In this document: piece after piece, positions 17,230 to 25,849 of the stretch
Layout of the letters: the number at the start of each line of letters is the position of its first letter
Numbering within the stretch: position 1 is the first letter of the stretch
Assembly (NCBI GenBank): GCA_016841365.1
Contig: JAENZI010000002.1
Location: 62,001-126,000, forward strand
DNA from: Anaerolineaceae bacterium
Lineage (GTDB): Bacteria; Chloroflexota; Anaerolineae; Anaerolineales; Anaerolineaceae
Reading direction: 5' to 3'
Length of the DNA: 64,000 nucleotides
Position numbers and translations under genes: made by a program
The notes under the pieces: model-generated
Seen by the model: the letters and a program-made list of their open reading frames with translations, nothing else
What the model was told of the DNA's origin: nothing
Database searches by the model: none

Positions 17230-18255
17230 ATGAGAGTTGTAACTTTTGGTGAAATCATGCTGCGTCTCAAGGCGCCTGGCTGTGAACGATTCTTCCAAAC
17301 GCCATTACTGGAAGCAACATTTGGCGGTGGTGAAGCCAATGTGGCTGTTTCATTGGCGAATTACGGGATGGATGCCGCATTTGTGACAGTGTTACCTGAA
17401 AACGTCTTGGGCGATGCCTGCTTGCAGGAGTTGCGGCGTTTTTCAGTGGATACCAGCAAGATCAAGCGTGGCCCCGGGCGGATGGGTGTTTATTTCTTGG
17501 AGGCGGGCGCCAATCAACTGCCCAGCAAGGTGGTCTATGACCGCAGTGATTCTGCGATATCCCTGGCAAAACCTGGTGATATTGACTGGGAAGACGCTTT
17601 TGATGGTGCCGATTGGTTCCATATCACCGGCATTACCCCCGCAATCTCTGCAAATGCGATGGCATTGGCCTTAGAATCCGTCAAAGCCGCCAAAGAAATG
17701 GGCTTAACGGTATCCTGCGATCTGAACTTCCGCAAGAAACTGTGGAAGTATGGCAAAAGCGCACCTGAAGTGATGTCTGAGCTGGTCAAGTTTGTGGATG
17801 TCGCCATTGCCAATGAGGAGGATTGTCAGAAATCACTGGGCATTAAAGCCGATGTTGATGTAGCGAGCGGTAAGCTTGAGCATGATAAGTATCGCGCCCT
17901 TTCGGATGCAGTGCTGAAAGCCTATCCTAACCTGAAAATGATTGGGATCACCCTGCGAGAAAGCGTGAGTGCGGACCACAATGACTGGTCTGCCTGCCTT
18001 AACGATCGTGAGAATTTTTACCTTAGCCGCAGATATGAAATCAAAGATATTGTCGACCGTGTAGGCGGCGGCGACTCCTTTGGCGGCGGTTTGATCTATG
18101 GCCTCAACACTTATGAAAGCAAGCAGGATGCACTTGAGTTTGCTGTGGCTGCAAGCTGCCTCAAACATTCGATCTCAGGTGACTTCAACCGTGTCAGCGT
18201 GGCAGATGTGGAAAAATTAATGGGCGGCGACGCCTCAGGACGCGTGCAGCGATAA
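17230..18255 (+). CDS. kdgK: 2-keto-3-deoxygluconate kinase (PfkB family)
   Basis: 341 aa ribokinase-family sugar kinase. It opens with [15 protein letters not shown] and [13 protein letters not shown] (substrate site), and has the catalytic Asp in [16 protein letters not shown], the variant usual in KDG kinases. It phosphorylates KDG to KDPG, which is the substrate of the aldolase encoded just upstream. ATG at 17230 follows AAAGGAATTT. It is the last gene of cluster A and is followed by a terminator. Confidence 0.85.
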   Translation: MRVVTFGEIMLRLKAPGCERFFQTPLLEATFGGGEANVAVSLANYGMDAAFVTVLPENVLGDACLQELRRFSVDTSKIKRGPGRMGVYFLEAGANQLPSKVVYDRSDSAISLAKPGDIDWEDAFDGADWFHITGITPAISANAMALALESVKAAKEMGLTVSCDLNFRKKLWKYGKSAPEVMSELVKFVDVAIANEEDCQKSLGIKADVDVASGKLEHDKYRALSDAVLKAYPNLKMIGITLRESVSADHNDWSACLNDRENFYLSRRYEIKDIVDRVGGGDSFGGGLIYGLNTYESKQDALEFAVAASCLKHSISGDFNRVSVADVEKLMGGDASGRVQR

Positions 18256-18325
18256 TAATTGAAACCCAAAGTTAATACCAGAGCCTGTCATTTACCCCTC
18301 GATCTACCGGACAGGTTCGTCAAAG

Positions 18326-18367
18326 ACCCGGGATTATTGCATATGCAATTCTCCTGGGTTTTTATTT
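18326..18367 (+). terminator. Intrinsic terminator at the end of cluster A
   Basis: Outer stem CCCGGGA (18327-18333) with TCCTGGG (18352-18358), then TTTTTATTTT. The loop is itself the perfect palindrome ATTGCATATGCAAT (18336-18349), so the hairpin is long. It marks the end of the ~16-kb transcription unit. Confidence 0.8.
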
Positions 18368-18439
18368 TGCCTGATCCAAGGATAAAACCTTTTGATCACA
18401 ACCTAATAAAATGGATACAATTTACCGCTTGGCAAGGTG

Positions 18440-18474
18440 TATAGTATGATATACTATATGTATAGTAAACTATA
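18440..18474. promoter_or_regulatory. Double inverted repeat, likely XRE regulator operator
   Basis: TATAGTATGATATACTATA (18440-18458; 8-bp arms, 3-base spacer) is followed by TATAGTAAACTATA (18461-18474; 6-bp arms, 2-base spacer). The first overlaps a possible -10 TATGAT (18445-18450). It lies 20 bases before the XRE gene, as expected for an autoregulatory site. Confidence 0.6.
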
Positions 18475-18494
18475 TATTTATAGGATAATTTATT

Positions 18495-18719
18495 TTGAAA
18501 CTCGAAAATAATCTGCGGAAGTATCGGTTTGAACATAATGAGATCTCACAACAGGATCTTGCCAACGCCGTTGGGGTGACCCGGCTGACAATCCACTCCA
18601 TCGAGACAGGTAAGTTTAACCCCTCAACCCTATTGGCACTCAAAATTGCCGCTTATTTTAATGCCAGCCTTGAGGAGATCTTCTACTTAGTTGATGATGA
18701 GGAAAACGATGAAAAATAG
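18495..18719 (+). CDS. Small XRE-family transcriptional regulator
   Basis: 74 aa, almost entirely one helix-turn-helix domain: ISQQDLANAVGVTRLTIHSIETGKFNPS, then an ASLEEIFYL end typical of the 65-75-residue XRE regulators. The start is TTG (18495) with AGGATAA upstream; no ATG is available before the conserved region. It overlaps the following membrane-protein gene. Such small XRE proteins are often encoded next to a membrane protein of unknown role and bind their own promoter. Confidence 0.85.
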   Translation: MKLENNLRKYRFEHNEISQQDLANAVGVTRLTIHSIETGKFNPSTLLALKIAAYFNASLEEIFYLVDDEENDEK

Positions 18720-19593
18720 ACCCAAAAATCTTCAAATCCTGACAATTATCCTTGGTTTCCTTTCAGTTGCCGCGTTTGGGTTCATTATTTTCGTTCTCAC
18801 ACGGCTGCAGCCCAAAATGATTGCCTTCGAGCCGATTTCTGATCTTGAAGATGGTTTGTTGACCGGGGTGGGATTTGGTCTGTTATTGATCTTTATTTTT
18901 TTATTGTATTCGCTTTTACGAATTATCCGTTATGTGCGCCATAGCGAGAGACTCAAGTGGTTTCCGCTTGTTTTGATCGTTGTCAGCGTCATCGCTCTAT
19001 TATTTGTCTTCAGCGATATCGCACTGCTCAGTGATATTCACAAACAATACCGCGCCAATCTTTCTCAGCCTGAATGGGTTCTTGTTTATCCGATGATCGG
19101 ATTTCAAAGCCTGGTAATTCTTGTGCTGACATTCTTGCATGTTTCGGGATATTTTAAGCGGAAAAAGATTGACCGGGTTGCTAAAGATATTAACGTTTTC
19201 ATGGTGGTGCAGTATGTCGGTCTGATCTCTGGCGCGATGGGATTAGGGATGGCATGTTTAGGTTTTTTCTACCCCCACGGCTGGACGCTGACGGTGCATA
19301 CGGTAATAAGTGGTCTGACGATCATTTTCCCTTATGTTTTAGCCGTGATCTATTGGATATTCACGAAATTGCAGGAGAAAGACCGTGAATGGTGGGATGA
19401 AAAACAACTGCGTGATCTTGGAAAATCAGCGTTAGTGACATTAATCCTGGATACGATATTGATGATTACGGTCTTTGTTCTTAACTATCAGGTGCTTGAT
19501 GGGGTCGTCCACATGATCTGGCTGCCGTTGTATTTGTTTGCCTCCGTGTTTTTGTTTTCATTAGGCAACCTCATCTACAGCCAAACGACATAA
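18709..19593 (+). CDS. Integral membrane protein paired with XRE regulator
   Basis: 294 aa, about eight hydrophobic segments (for example LQILTIILGFLSVAAFGFII, GVGFGLLLIFIFLLY, WFPLVLIVVSVIALLFVF, MIWLPLYLFASVFLFSLG). No catalytic motif was recognised. ATG at 18709 is chosen because GAGG ends 6 bases before it; it overlaps the regulator stop. Earlier TTG/ATG codons from 18691 are possible. It may sense or respond to a membrane signal together with the regulator, but this is only inferred from the pairing. Confidence 0.65.
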   Translation: MKNRPKNLQILTIILGFLSVAAFGFIIFVLTRLQPKMIAFEPISDLEDGLLTGVGFGLLLIFIFLLYSLLRIIRYVRHSERLKWFPLVLIVVSVIALLFVFSDIALLSDIHKQYRANLSQPEWVLVYPMIGFQSLVILVLTFLHVSGYFKRKKIDRVAKDINVFMVVQYVGLISGAMGLGMACLGFFYPHGWTLTVHTVISGLTIIFPYVLAVIYWIFTKLQEKDREWWDEKQLRDLGKSALVTLILDTILMITVFVLNYQVLDGVVHMIWLPLYLFASVFLFSLGNLIYSQTT

Positions 19594-19653
19594 AACCCAT
19601 TCCTTACCTTTAAAAGCCATCTGCGATAAGTTGGTTTGTTTTATCGCTATTGT

Positions 19654-20577
19654 TTACAAATCAATCCCGCGTTGATCAAGGAAATCACACACCTGATCAA
19701 AGCTTGGAATGCCAGACCGGCCGCCTAAAAAGGTGCACTCAATCGCAGAAACAGCCGATGCAAACACGCACGTTCGTTTCAAATCCCATCCGCTGAGCAT
19801 GCCGAAAAGAAAAGCGCCATGGAAGACATCGCCGGCACCCGTGGTGTCGACCATATCAACCTCAAAAGCAGGCGTGTGGAAAGTTCCATCAACTGTAAAG
19901 CAATCGCTGCCATTTTCGCCCTGTGTAATCACTACGATCCTTGGGCCAAATGCTAAGGCAGCCTTGCCGGCAGCATGCAAGTCGCTTTCATCAGTGAGCG
20001 CCTGCGCGAAACCGTCGCCGCAAATCAGCACATCAGTCAGCCTGACAAGCTCGATCTTTTCGTCTGATAGGCTGGGTGCCGTAGTGGCACCGCCGTCGAG
20101 CATCACGCGTTTTCCCGCTTCTTGCATCCAGCGTGCCGCCGTGATGGATGCTTCAAGATAGTGCCCATCCAGCAGTAAGAATTCCGCTTCTGTGATATAT
20201 TCGCGATCAAGTTCTTCGGGGGTCACTGGGGCATCGTAAAAGTCTGTGCGCGTGTTGAAGATTCGGTGCCCTGACTTGCTATCCACATTAACGGATACAA
20301 CCTGGTTTTCCTTGCGGTCTCGATAAAGCACATGAGAAACATCCACGCCAAAGCTGATTAAGGATTTTAATTTTTGCACAGCAAACCAGTCATTACCGGC
20401 GGTGCTGATCAGACCAGTTTTAGCACCCAGTCTTGATGCGGCACACAATGCTGTGCTGCAGGGTCCGCCGCCATCAAAGGCCACATCTTCCAGCCGAATA
20501 GGGTGGTCCCAATCAGGTAGTTCCGATGCGTGGATCAGTATGTCAAATGTGCACAGTCCAATCCCGACAATATCCAT
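19654..20577 (-). CDS. PfkB-family carbohydrate kinase
   Basis: 307 aa from the preferred ATG (MDIVGIGLCTFDILI), with GAAGGA ~9 bases upstream; an in-frame start at 20601 would add eight residues. Substrate motif FDGGGPCSTALCAASRLGA; catalytic motif DTTGAGDVFHGAFLFG with the base Asp. A ribokinase-like enzyme for a sugar, nucleoside or sugar acid. It lies head-on to the XRE-membrane pair and downstream of the malic enzyme on the same strand. Substrate unknown. Confidence 0.8.
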   Translation of the reverse strand: MDIVGIGLCTFDILIHASELPDWDHPIRLEDVAFDGGGPCSTALCAASRLGAKTGLISTAGNDWFAVQKLKSLISFGVDVSHVLYRDRKENQVVSVNVDSKSGHRIFNTRTDFYDAPVTPEELDREYITEAEFLLLDGHYLEASITAARWMQEAGKRVMLDGGATTAPSLSDEKIELVRLTDVLICGDGFAQALTDESDLHAAGKAALAFGPRIVVITQGENGSDCFTVDGTFHTPAFEVDMVDTTGAGDVFHGAFLFGMLSGWDLKRTCVFASAVSAIECTFLGGRSGIPSFDQVCDFLDQRGIDL

Positions 20578-20649
20578 CTCTAAAAATCCTTCGTTGAACA
20601 ATGTCTGTCCTGCAAATCTTTTGCATTGAGATTAGTCAGTTGTCATTTA

Positions 20650-21942
20650 TTAAGCTTGTTTTGGTTTCTTGAGCAATCGATTTTCCAGTTGGGTGACATA
20701 TCCATCAAGGTCGAGGTCAATCCGTGCTACACCGCTTTCAATCGCCGCTTTGGCGACTGCCGGCGCTTCCCACAGGCAAACGCGTTTGTCTACGGGCTTT
20801 GGAACGATGTAATCCGGGCCGAATGAAAGGTGTTCCAATTGATATGCATCAAGCACTTCTTTGGGCACGGGTTGTTTAGCAAGCTCTGCCAGGGCTAATG
20901 AGGCGGCTAATTTCATCTCTTCATTGATGGTGCGAGCGCGTACATCCAGGGCACCTCTGAAGATGAACGGGAACCCGAGCACATTGTTGATTTGATTGGG
21001 ATAGTCCGAGCGGCCAGTGCCGACGATCGCATCCAGGCGTACCTCGCGCACCAACTCGTACTTGATTTCGGGGTCGGGGTTTGCCATCGGGAAAATGATG
21101 GGATCATGGCGCATGCGCTTGATCATTTCCTGGCTGACGATATTGCCGGCTGACAGGCCGATAAAGATATCTGCGCCTTCCATCGCCTGCGCCAGGCTGG
21201 CGGGTCTATCGCCTTTAGCGAACAGGGCTTTATCGGGCGTCATTTCTTCTTGCCTGCCGTGGTAAACCAATCCGTGTACGTCCACCAGCCAGATATTTTC
21301 GATGGGAACGCCCAGCCTGACCAGGTGTTTGGCGCAAGACATCGCTGCTGCACCAGCACCGGAGAAAACCACTTTGACTTCGTCAAATTTGCGTTGGGTG
21401 AGTTCCATTGCATTTAATAACGCTGCTCCCAGGATAATGGCTGTGCCGTGCTGATCATCATGAAACACGGGGATATCCAGCAGTTCTTTGAGCCTTGATT
21501 CAATATAAAAACACTCTGGCGATTTAATATCCTCAAGGTTGATTCCGCCGAAGGTGGGGGCGATCGCACGGGTTACTTCAATCACGGTATCGGGATCATG
21601 AGAATCGATCTCAATGTCAAACACATCAATATCTGCAAAGGCTTTGAACAGTACCCCTTTACCCTCCATCACGGGTTTGGCCGCCAAGGGGCCGCGGTCA
21701 CCCAGGCCGAGGATGGCGGTGCCGTTTGAGATCACAGCCACAAGGTTGCCCTTGGATGTGTATTGATAAGCCAGATCAGGATCCTGGGCAATCTCAAGCA
21801 CGGGATAGGCGACACCGGGGGTATAAGCTAACCCAAGGTCCAGTTGCGTGGCTAAGGGCTTGGTCGGTGTAACCGAGATCTTACCCGGGACCCCGTTCAA
21901 TTGGTGATAATCAAGCGCTGCTTGTTTGCTGATTTTGGTCAT
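20650..21942 (-). CDS. NAD(P)-dependent malic enzyme
   Basis: 430 aa, the short bacterial malic enzyme without the phosphotransacetylase domain. Motifs: the active-site Tyr in AYTPGVAYP, Lys and acidic residues in [20 protein letters not shown], metal site [23 protein letters not shown], nucleotide loop FSGAGAAA, and MANPDPEI. It oxidatively decarboxylates malate to pyruvate. The ATG at 21942 follows AAAGGAAA; an upstream in-frame start at 21984 lacks family similarity. Confidence 0.9.
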   Translation of the reverse strand: MTKISKQAALDYHQLNGVPGKISVTPTKPLATQLDLGLAYTPGVAYPVLEIAQDPDLAYQYTSKGNLVAVISNGTAILGLGDRGPLAAKPVMEGKGVLFKAFADIDVFDIEIDSHDPDTVIEVTRAIAPTFGGINLEDIKSPECFYIESRLKELLDIPVFHDDQHGTAIILGAALLNAMELTQRKFDEVKVVFSGAGAAAMSCAKHLVRLGVPIENIWLVDVHGLVYHGRQEEMTPDKALFAKGDRPASLAQAMEGADIFIGLSAGNIVSQEMIKRMRHDPIIFPMANPDPEIKYELVREVRLDAIVGTGRSDYPNQINNVLGFPFIFRGALDVRARTINEEMKLAASLALAELAKQPVPKEVLDAYQLEHLSFGPDYIVPKPVDKRVCLWEAPAVAKAAIESGVARIDLDLDGYVTQLENRLLKKPKQA

Positions 21943-22032
21943 TGATGTTTTCCTTTCATGATCAGATGTTATGAAGTATATCAAACAAAACAGCCGCTTG
22001 AGATTGTCAGGCCAATTTTGGAATGCAAGAAT

Positions 22033-22089
22033 TATAGTAAACTAATAGCGTATCAGTCATTTTTTTGGAGCATTTAGTAGCATTTAGTA
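22033..22089. promoter_or_regulatory. Candidate regulatory region of the tryptophanase-like gene
   Basis: TATAGTAAACTA (22033-22044) repeats exactly 12 bases of the XRE operator at 18461-18472. It is followed by a perfect direct repeat of GCATTTAGTA (22070-22079 and 22080-22089), about 50 bases before the gene start. Role not established. Confidence 0.35.
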
Positions 22090-22135
22090 AAAACAAATAG
22101 AAACAAATTCGATCATCACAAAGAGAGGATAGGAT

Positions 22136-23512
22136 ATGACCATTCCGTTTATCGAACCTTTTAGGATCAAAGTTGTTGAGCCGATAAAAATGACTGATCG
22201 GGCAGAGAGGGTGGAGATATTAGATAAGGTGAAAAATAATCTCTTTAAAGTGCCAGCAGAGGATGTGTTTATTGACCTCCTGACTGATAGCGGCACCAAT
22301 GCCATGAGCGACAGGCAGTGGTCGGCGATGATGGTGGGGGATGAATCCTACGCCGGCGCTAAGAGTTTTTACAAGTTTGAGCAAGCCGTGAAGGATATCC
22401 TCGGGTTCCCGTATGTGCTGCCGACGCACCAGGGCCGGGCGGCAGAAGGGATGCTGTTCAGCAAGCTGGTGAAGGCGGGGCAATTTGTGCCGAATAACCG
22501 CCATTTTGATACCACCCATGCTAACGTCATGGCGCTTGGTGCCCACCCGATGGATTTTTCAGTGGATGCAGCAGAGGATTCTGCCATTGACCCGCCATTT
22601 AAGGGGAATATGGACCTCGAAAAACTGGAGGTGTTTATCAACGAGGTTGGTGCAGAGAATATCCCGCTTGGTATGCTGACGATTACGAACAACTCGGCGG
22701 CAGGCCAGCCGGTTTCGATGGATAACATCCGCAAGACGGCAGCGATGTATCATCGGTACGGTATTTTATTCATCATTGACGCATGCCGCTTTGCGGAGAA
22801 CGCATGGTTCATCAAGACGCGGGACGAAGCCTATGCCGGAAAGTCTATCCGCGAGATCGTGTTGGAGATGTTCTCCTATGCCGATGGTTGCACAATGAGC
22901 GCAAAGAAAGATGCGATCGTCAACATTGGCGGGTTCATTGGGCTGCGGGATGAAAAACTTAAACTAAGGATCTCGGAAAAATTGATCATCCACGAAGGCT
23001 TCATCACCTACGGCGGGCTTTCCGGCCGGGATCTTGAAGCGGTCGCCCAAGGCCTGTATGAAGGGGTTGACGAGGACTATTTGCGATACCGCGAAAGCCA
23101 TACGCGATACCTGGGGAAGGTGCTGCAGGATGCTGGTATGCACGTCTATCAACCGACAGGCGGTCACGCCGTGTATGTGGACGCAGGTAAGACCTTACCC
23201 CACATCCCCAAGGACCAGTTCCCAGGCGCTGCCTTGGCGAATATGATGTACGTTGAAGGTGGTGTGCGGACGGTTGAGATCGGGAGCTTAATGTTCGGGC
23301 ACAAGGACCCTGCCAGTGGGGAGATGGTGCTGGCTAAAAACGAGTTACTGCGTTTCGCCATCCCGCGGCGGGTGTATACCCGCAGTCACCTGGATTACGT
23401 GGGGGAGGTGGCGAAGGATTTGATGGCGCATGCGGATACGATCAGGGGGTTGCGAATCACGTGGGAGCCGGAATTGCTGCGGCACTTCCTGGCCGATTTG
23501 GAATGGGTGTAG
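22136..23512 (+). CDS. Tryptophanase / tyrosine phenol-lyase family beta-eliminating lyase
   Basis: 458 aa PLP enzyme. PTHQGRAAE (family: THQGRGAE), the PLP-ring Asp/Arg in IIDACRFAENAWF, and the Schiff-base lysine in MSAKKDAIVNIGGF (Lys257/258) are all present; PRRVYTRSH lies near the C-terminus. The enzymes cleave tryptophan to indole or tyrosine to phenol, plus pyruvate and ammonia. The MSAKKD form and the TWEPELLRHF end are tryptophanase-like while VNIGG and PRRVYT also occur in TPL, so the substrate is left open. GAGAGGAT precedes the ATG. Followed by a strong terminator. Confidence 0.85.
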   Translation: MTIPFIEPFRIKVVEPIKMTDRAERVEILDKVKNNLFKVPAEDVFIDLLTDSGTNAMSDRQWSAMMVGDESYAGAKSFYKFEQAVKDILGFPYVLPTHQGRAAEGMLFSKLVKAGQFVPNNRHFDTTHANVMALGAHPMDFSVDAAEDSAIDPPFKGNMDLEKLEVFINEVGAENIPLGMLTITNNSAAGQPVSMDNIRKTAAMYHRYGILFIIDACRFAENAWFIKTRDEAYAGKSIREIVLEMFSYADGCTMSAKKDAIVNIGGFIGLRDEKLKLRISEKLIIHEGFITYGGLSGRDLEAVAQGLYEGVDEDYLRYRESHTRYLGKVLQDAGMHVYQPTGGHAVYVDAGKTLPHIPKDQFPGAALANMMYVEGGVRTVEIGSLMFGHKDPASGEMVLAKNELLRFAIPRRVYTRSHLDYVGEVAKDLMAHADTIRGLRITWEPELLRHFLADLEWV

Positions 23513-23568
23513 GCAAAAATAGACTCCTGAACCAAAATCCACATCGATAGAATTTTTCTTAAGATCAT

Positions 23569-23608
23569 AATCCGAGCAACCCAGATAAGGAGGATTGCTC
23601 GGATTTTG
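23569..23608 (+). terminator. Intrinsic terminator after the tryptophanase-like gene
   Basis: Perfect 11-bp stem AATCCGAGCAA (23569-23579) / TTGCTCGGATT (23595-23605), 15-base loop, then TTG. Confidence 0.75.
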
Positions 23609-23693
23609 TCGTTCAAAATTACGATTAGTTTCAATATTGATTGCCACTGAAAATTTACTCTAATTTTCGAATTAACAAATTTCCCTGAAAGTA

Positions 23694-23722
23694 TTGACAA
23701 ATTATTAACATTTTGATAAACT
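23694..23722 (+). promoter_or_regulatory. Sigma-70-type promoter of cluster B
   Basis: A perfect -35 TTGACA (23694-23699), a 17-base spacer, and -10 TAAACT (23717-23722), about 65 bases before the DeoR start. Confidence 0.65.
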
Positions 23723-23744
23723 TGAATTGTCAATTGGAAATAAA

Positions 23745-23765
23745 TAGCAAAAATATATTTTGCTA
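23745..23765. promoter_or_regulatory. Inverted repeat, likely DeoR operator
   Basis: Perfect 8-bp arms TAGCAAAA / TTTTGCTA with a 5-base AT spacer, between the promoter and the DeoR gene. The position downstream of the -10 fits repression by the adjacent regulator. Confidence 0.6.
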
Positions 23766-23787
23766 AATTTATCAAACGAATAATTTT

Positions 23788-24552
23788 ATGATCCCAGAAG
23801 AGCGTCAAGCCTTAATTTTAAAAAAACTAAACGAGAACCGCTTTGTTCAGGTGTCTGAGTTAGCAAAGGAGTTCCAGGTTACTACTGTGACCATTCGTCA
23901 GGATCTTGACAAAATTGAGGCTGATGGGTTGTGTATCCGAAAACATGGCGGTGCGTTGAAAGTAAACCCCGGTGTTGCCACTGAAACGCCTTATTACATC
24001 AAGCGCCACGAGATGACGAATGAAAAAGAGCGGATTGCGCTTGAGGCACTGAAATTGATTGGGGATGGTGACACCTTTATCCTGGATGCTGGGTCAACAA
24101 CTTATGCGCTTGCGCTATTACTGAGCAATAAAGCACAAATCACGGTTGTCACCAATGATCTCAAGATAGCGGTGAAGTTGGCAGAAGACCCGAAAATTAA
24201 ATTGGTCTGTACCGGTGGCATTGCTCGAAATTACGTTTATTCATTGCAAGGATCAATTGCTGAACATGTGATCAACGAAATTACTGTTGACAAGACATTT
24301 ATGGGTGCTGATGCCATTCATCATAATGGTGTGATTTCAAATGTAAATGTTGAAGAGGTTCAGCTAAAAAAATCAATAATAGAGGCAGCAGATCAATTAA
24401 TTCTTTTGGCTGATTCATCAAAATTCACAAAATCAGGTTTTTATAAAGTTTGCGATATTGATCAGGTTGATCTGGTGATTACAGATAGTGGCATATCGAA
24501 GGAATCCAGAGATTTGCTGGAGTCCCGTGGTGTCAAATACATAGTTGTATAA
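23788..24552 (+). CDS. DeoR-family sugar-operon regulator
   Basis: 254 aa. N-terminal winged helix MIPEERQALILKKLNENRFV followed by VSELAKEFQVTTVTIRQDLDKIE and the IRKHGGA end of the DNA-binding domain; C-terminal DeoRC sensor with DAGSTTYALALLL and VVTNDLKIA (phosphate-sugar binding loops) and LLADSSKF. DeoR proteins usually repress and are released by a phosphorylated sugar. It heads cluster B and probably senses the product of the FGGY kinase at 30609-32141. Confidence 0.9.
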   Translation: MIPEERQALILKKLNENRFVQVSELAKEFQVTTVTIRQDLDKIEADGLCIRKHGGALKVNPGVATETPYYIKRHEMTNEKERIALEALKLIGDGDTFILDAGSTTYALALLLSNKAQITVVTNDLKIAVKLAEDPKIKLVCTGGIARNYVYSLQGSIAEHVINEITVDKTFMGADAIHHNGVISNVNVEEVQLKKSIIEAADQLILLADSSKFTKSGFYKVCDIDQVDLVITDSGISKESRDLLESRGVKYIVV

Positions 24553-24588
24553 AAACGAAACAATGCGTTTTGCATCATTTCGTTTATT
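24553..24588 (+). terminator. Hairpin after the DeoR gene
   Basis: AAACGAAA / TTTCGTTT outer stem and ATGC / GCAT inner stem with small bulges, then TTATT. It would separate regulator transcription from the transport operon, or let part of it read through. Confidence 0.5.
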
Positions 24589-24706
24589 ACCGGAGACCAA
24601 TCTTGAACACGAGCAAATATCTTAGAGAGAGGAGCATTATCGAAACATTCAATAAGATTTTTAGACTTTGATTTACAAAACTAATTACAAAACCAAGGAG
24701 AATAAA

Positions 24707-25756
24707 ATGAAGAACCGATTAATTACCGTACTCGCATTGATTTTGATTGCCTCGCTGTTTGTGGCATGCTCACCCAGTGTGGAAGAACCCGTTGACGAGG
24801 GCCCAGCAGTAGAAGAACCCGCTGAAGATGAAACCTTCACCTTCGGGACAGTTGTTAAGTCCATTGCTTTCAACTGGTTCCTGCGCCTTGAAAAAGGTGT
24901 GCTGGAATATGGTGAAGCATCCGGAAATACAGCTTTCATGGAAGGCCCTTCACAGGCAGATTCCGCAGCCCAGGTGCAAATCATTGAGAGTCTGATTGCT
25001 CAGGGCGTGGATGGCATTTGCAACGTTCCTTACGGTGTGCCAGAAAATGAACCTGCCCAGAAGAAAGCCATGGACGCAGGCATTTGGGTTGTTACGCATG
25101 AGGCTTCTACAGCCAGCGGCGACTCATTACACTTTGATGTGGAACCCTTCAATAACTGTGCTTATGGCGAAGAGATCATGAAAGAAATGGCTTCTCGCAT
25201 GGGCGAAGAAGGGCAATATGTCCAATTTGTTGGGTCTCTGACCAATGCAACCCACAATGAGTGGACCGATTGTGCTAAAGCCTACCAGGAAGAAAACTAT
25301 CCCAATATGGAATTCATTGGGAAGTTTGAATCCAAAGAGGACCAGGAAGTTGGCTATAACATTTTCAAAGACCTGCTAGACACCTATCCCAATATTAAAG
25401 GTATGCAGGGCTCAGCCGCTGGCGATGTTGTTGCTGCCGGCCGCGCTATTGAAGAAGCTGGCCTGAATGATCAGATTGCCGTCGTTGGCACAAGCATCAA
25501 ATCCTATGCTGGTGAATTACTCGAAACCGGTGCAGTCGATCTGGCGATGGGTTGGGACCCAGCCCAATCAGGTTATGTTTGTAACGTAGTTCTCGAGCTG
25601 CTTGCTAAGGGCGAAGAGATCACCCCCGGTATGGACTTGGGTGTTCCCGGTTATGAGAACATCATCATTGAAGAAGGCGTGAATGGCGCGCAAGTGATTT
25701 ATGGTAACGCCTGGATTAAGTTTGACGCCACCAATATGGATGATTACGATTTCTAA
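24707..25756 (+). CDS. Ribose-type ABC transporter substrate-binding lipoprotein
   Basis: 349 aa from the ATG after AAGGAG; an upstream start at 24668 is not supported. Signal peptide with lipobox LFVAC, then a short Glu/Pro/Val linker (VEEPVDEGPAVEEP). The Peripla_BP_4 fold follows, with AAQVQIIESLIAQGVDGICNVPYG and the hinge region AIEEAGLNDQIAVVGT. It delivers a sugar or sugar-like ligand (the family includes ribose, galactose and AI-2 receptors) to the permeases encoded downstream. Confidence 0.9.
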   Translation: MKNRLITVLALILIASLFVACSPSVEEPVDEGPAVEEPAEDETFTFGTVVKSIAFNWFLRLEKGVLEYGEASGNTAFMEGPSQADSAAQVQIIESLIAQGVDGICNVPYGVPENEPAQKKAMDAGIWVVTHEASTASGDSLHFDVEPFNNCAYGEEIMKEMASRMGEEGQYVQFVGSLTNATHNEWTDCAKAYQEENYPNMEFIGKFESKEDQEVGYNIFKDLLDTYPNIKGMQGSAAGDVVAAGRAIEEAGLNDQIAVVGTSIKSYAGELLETGAVDLAMGWDPAQSGYVCNVVLELLAKGEEITPGMDLGVPGYENIIIEEGVNGAQVIYGNAWIKFDATNMDDYDF

Positions 25757-25778
25757 ATCTGTATAAGATAGATAGATT

Positions 25779-25805
25779 GAGCGGCTGGCAATTTGCCAGC
25801 CGCTC
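25779..25805. terminator. Strong hairpin without U-tract between binding protein and ATPase genes
   Basis: Perfect 11-bp stem GAGCGGCTGGC / GCCAGCCGCTC with an AATTT loop. No T-run follows, so it more likely protects or processes mRNA ends, favouring the binding-protein message, than terminates fully. Confidence 0.6.
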
Positions 25806-25849
25806 ATTAAACTGATACCCCACAACGTAATGAAACGAAGGAAAATTTG

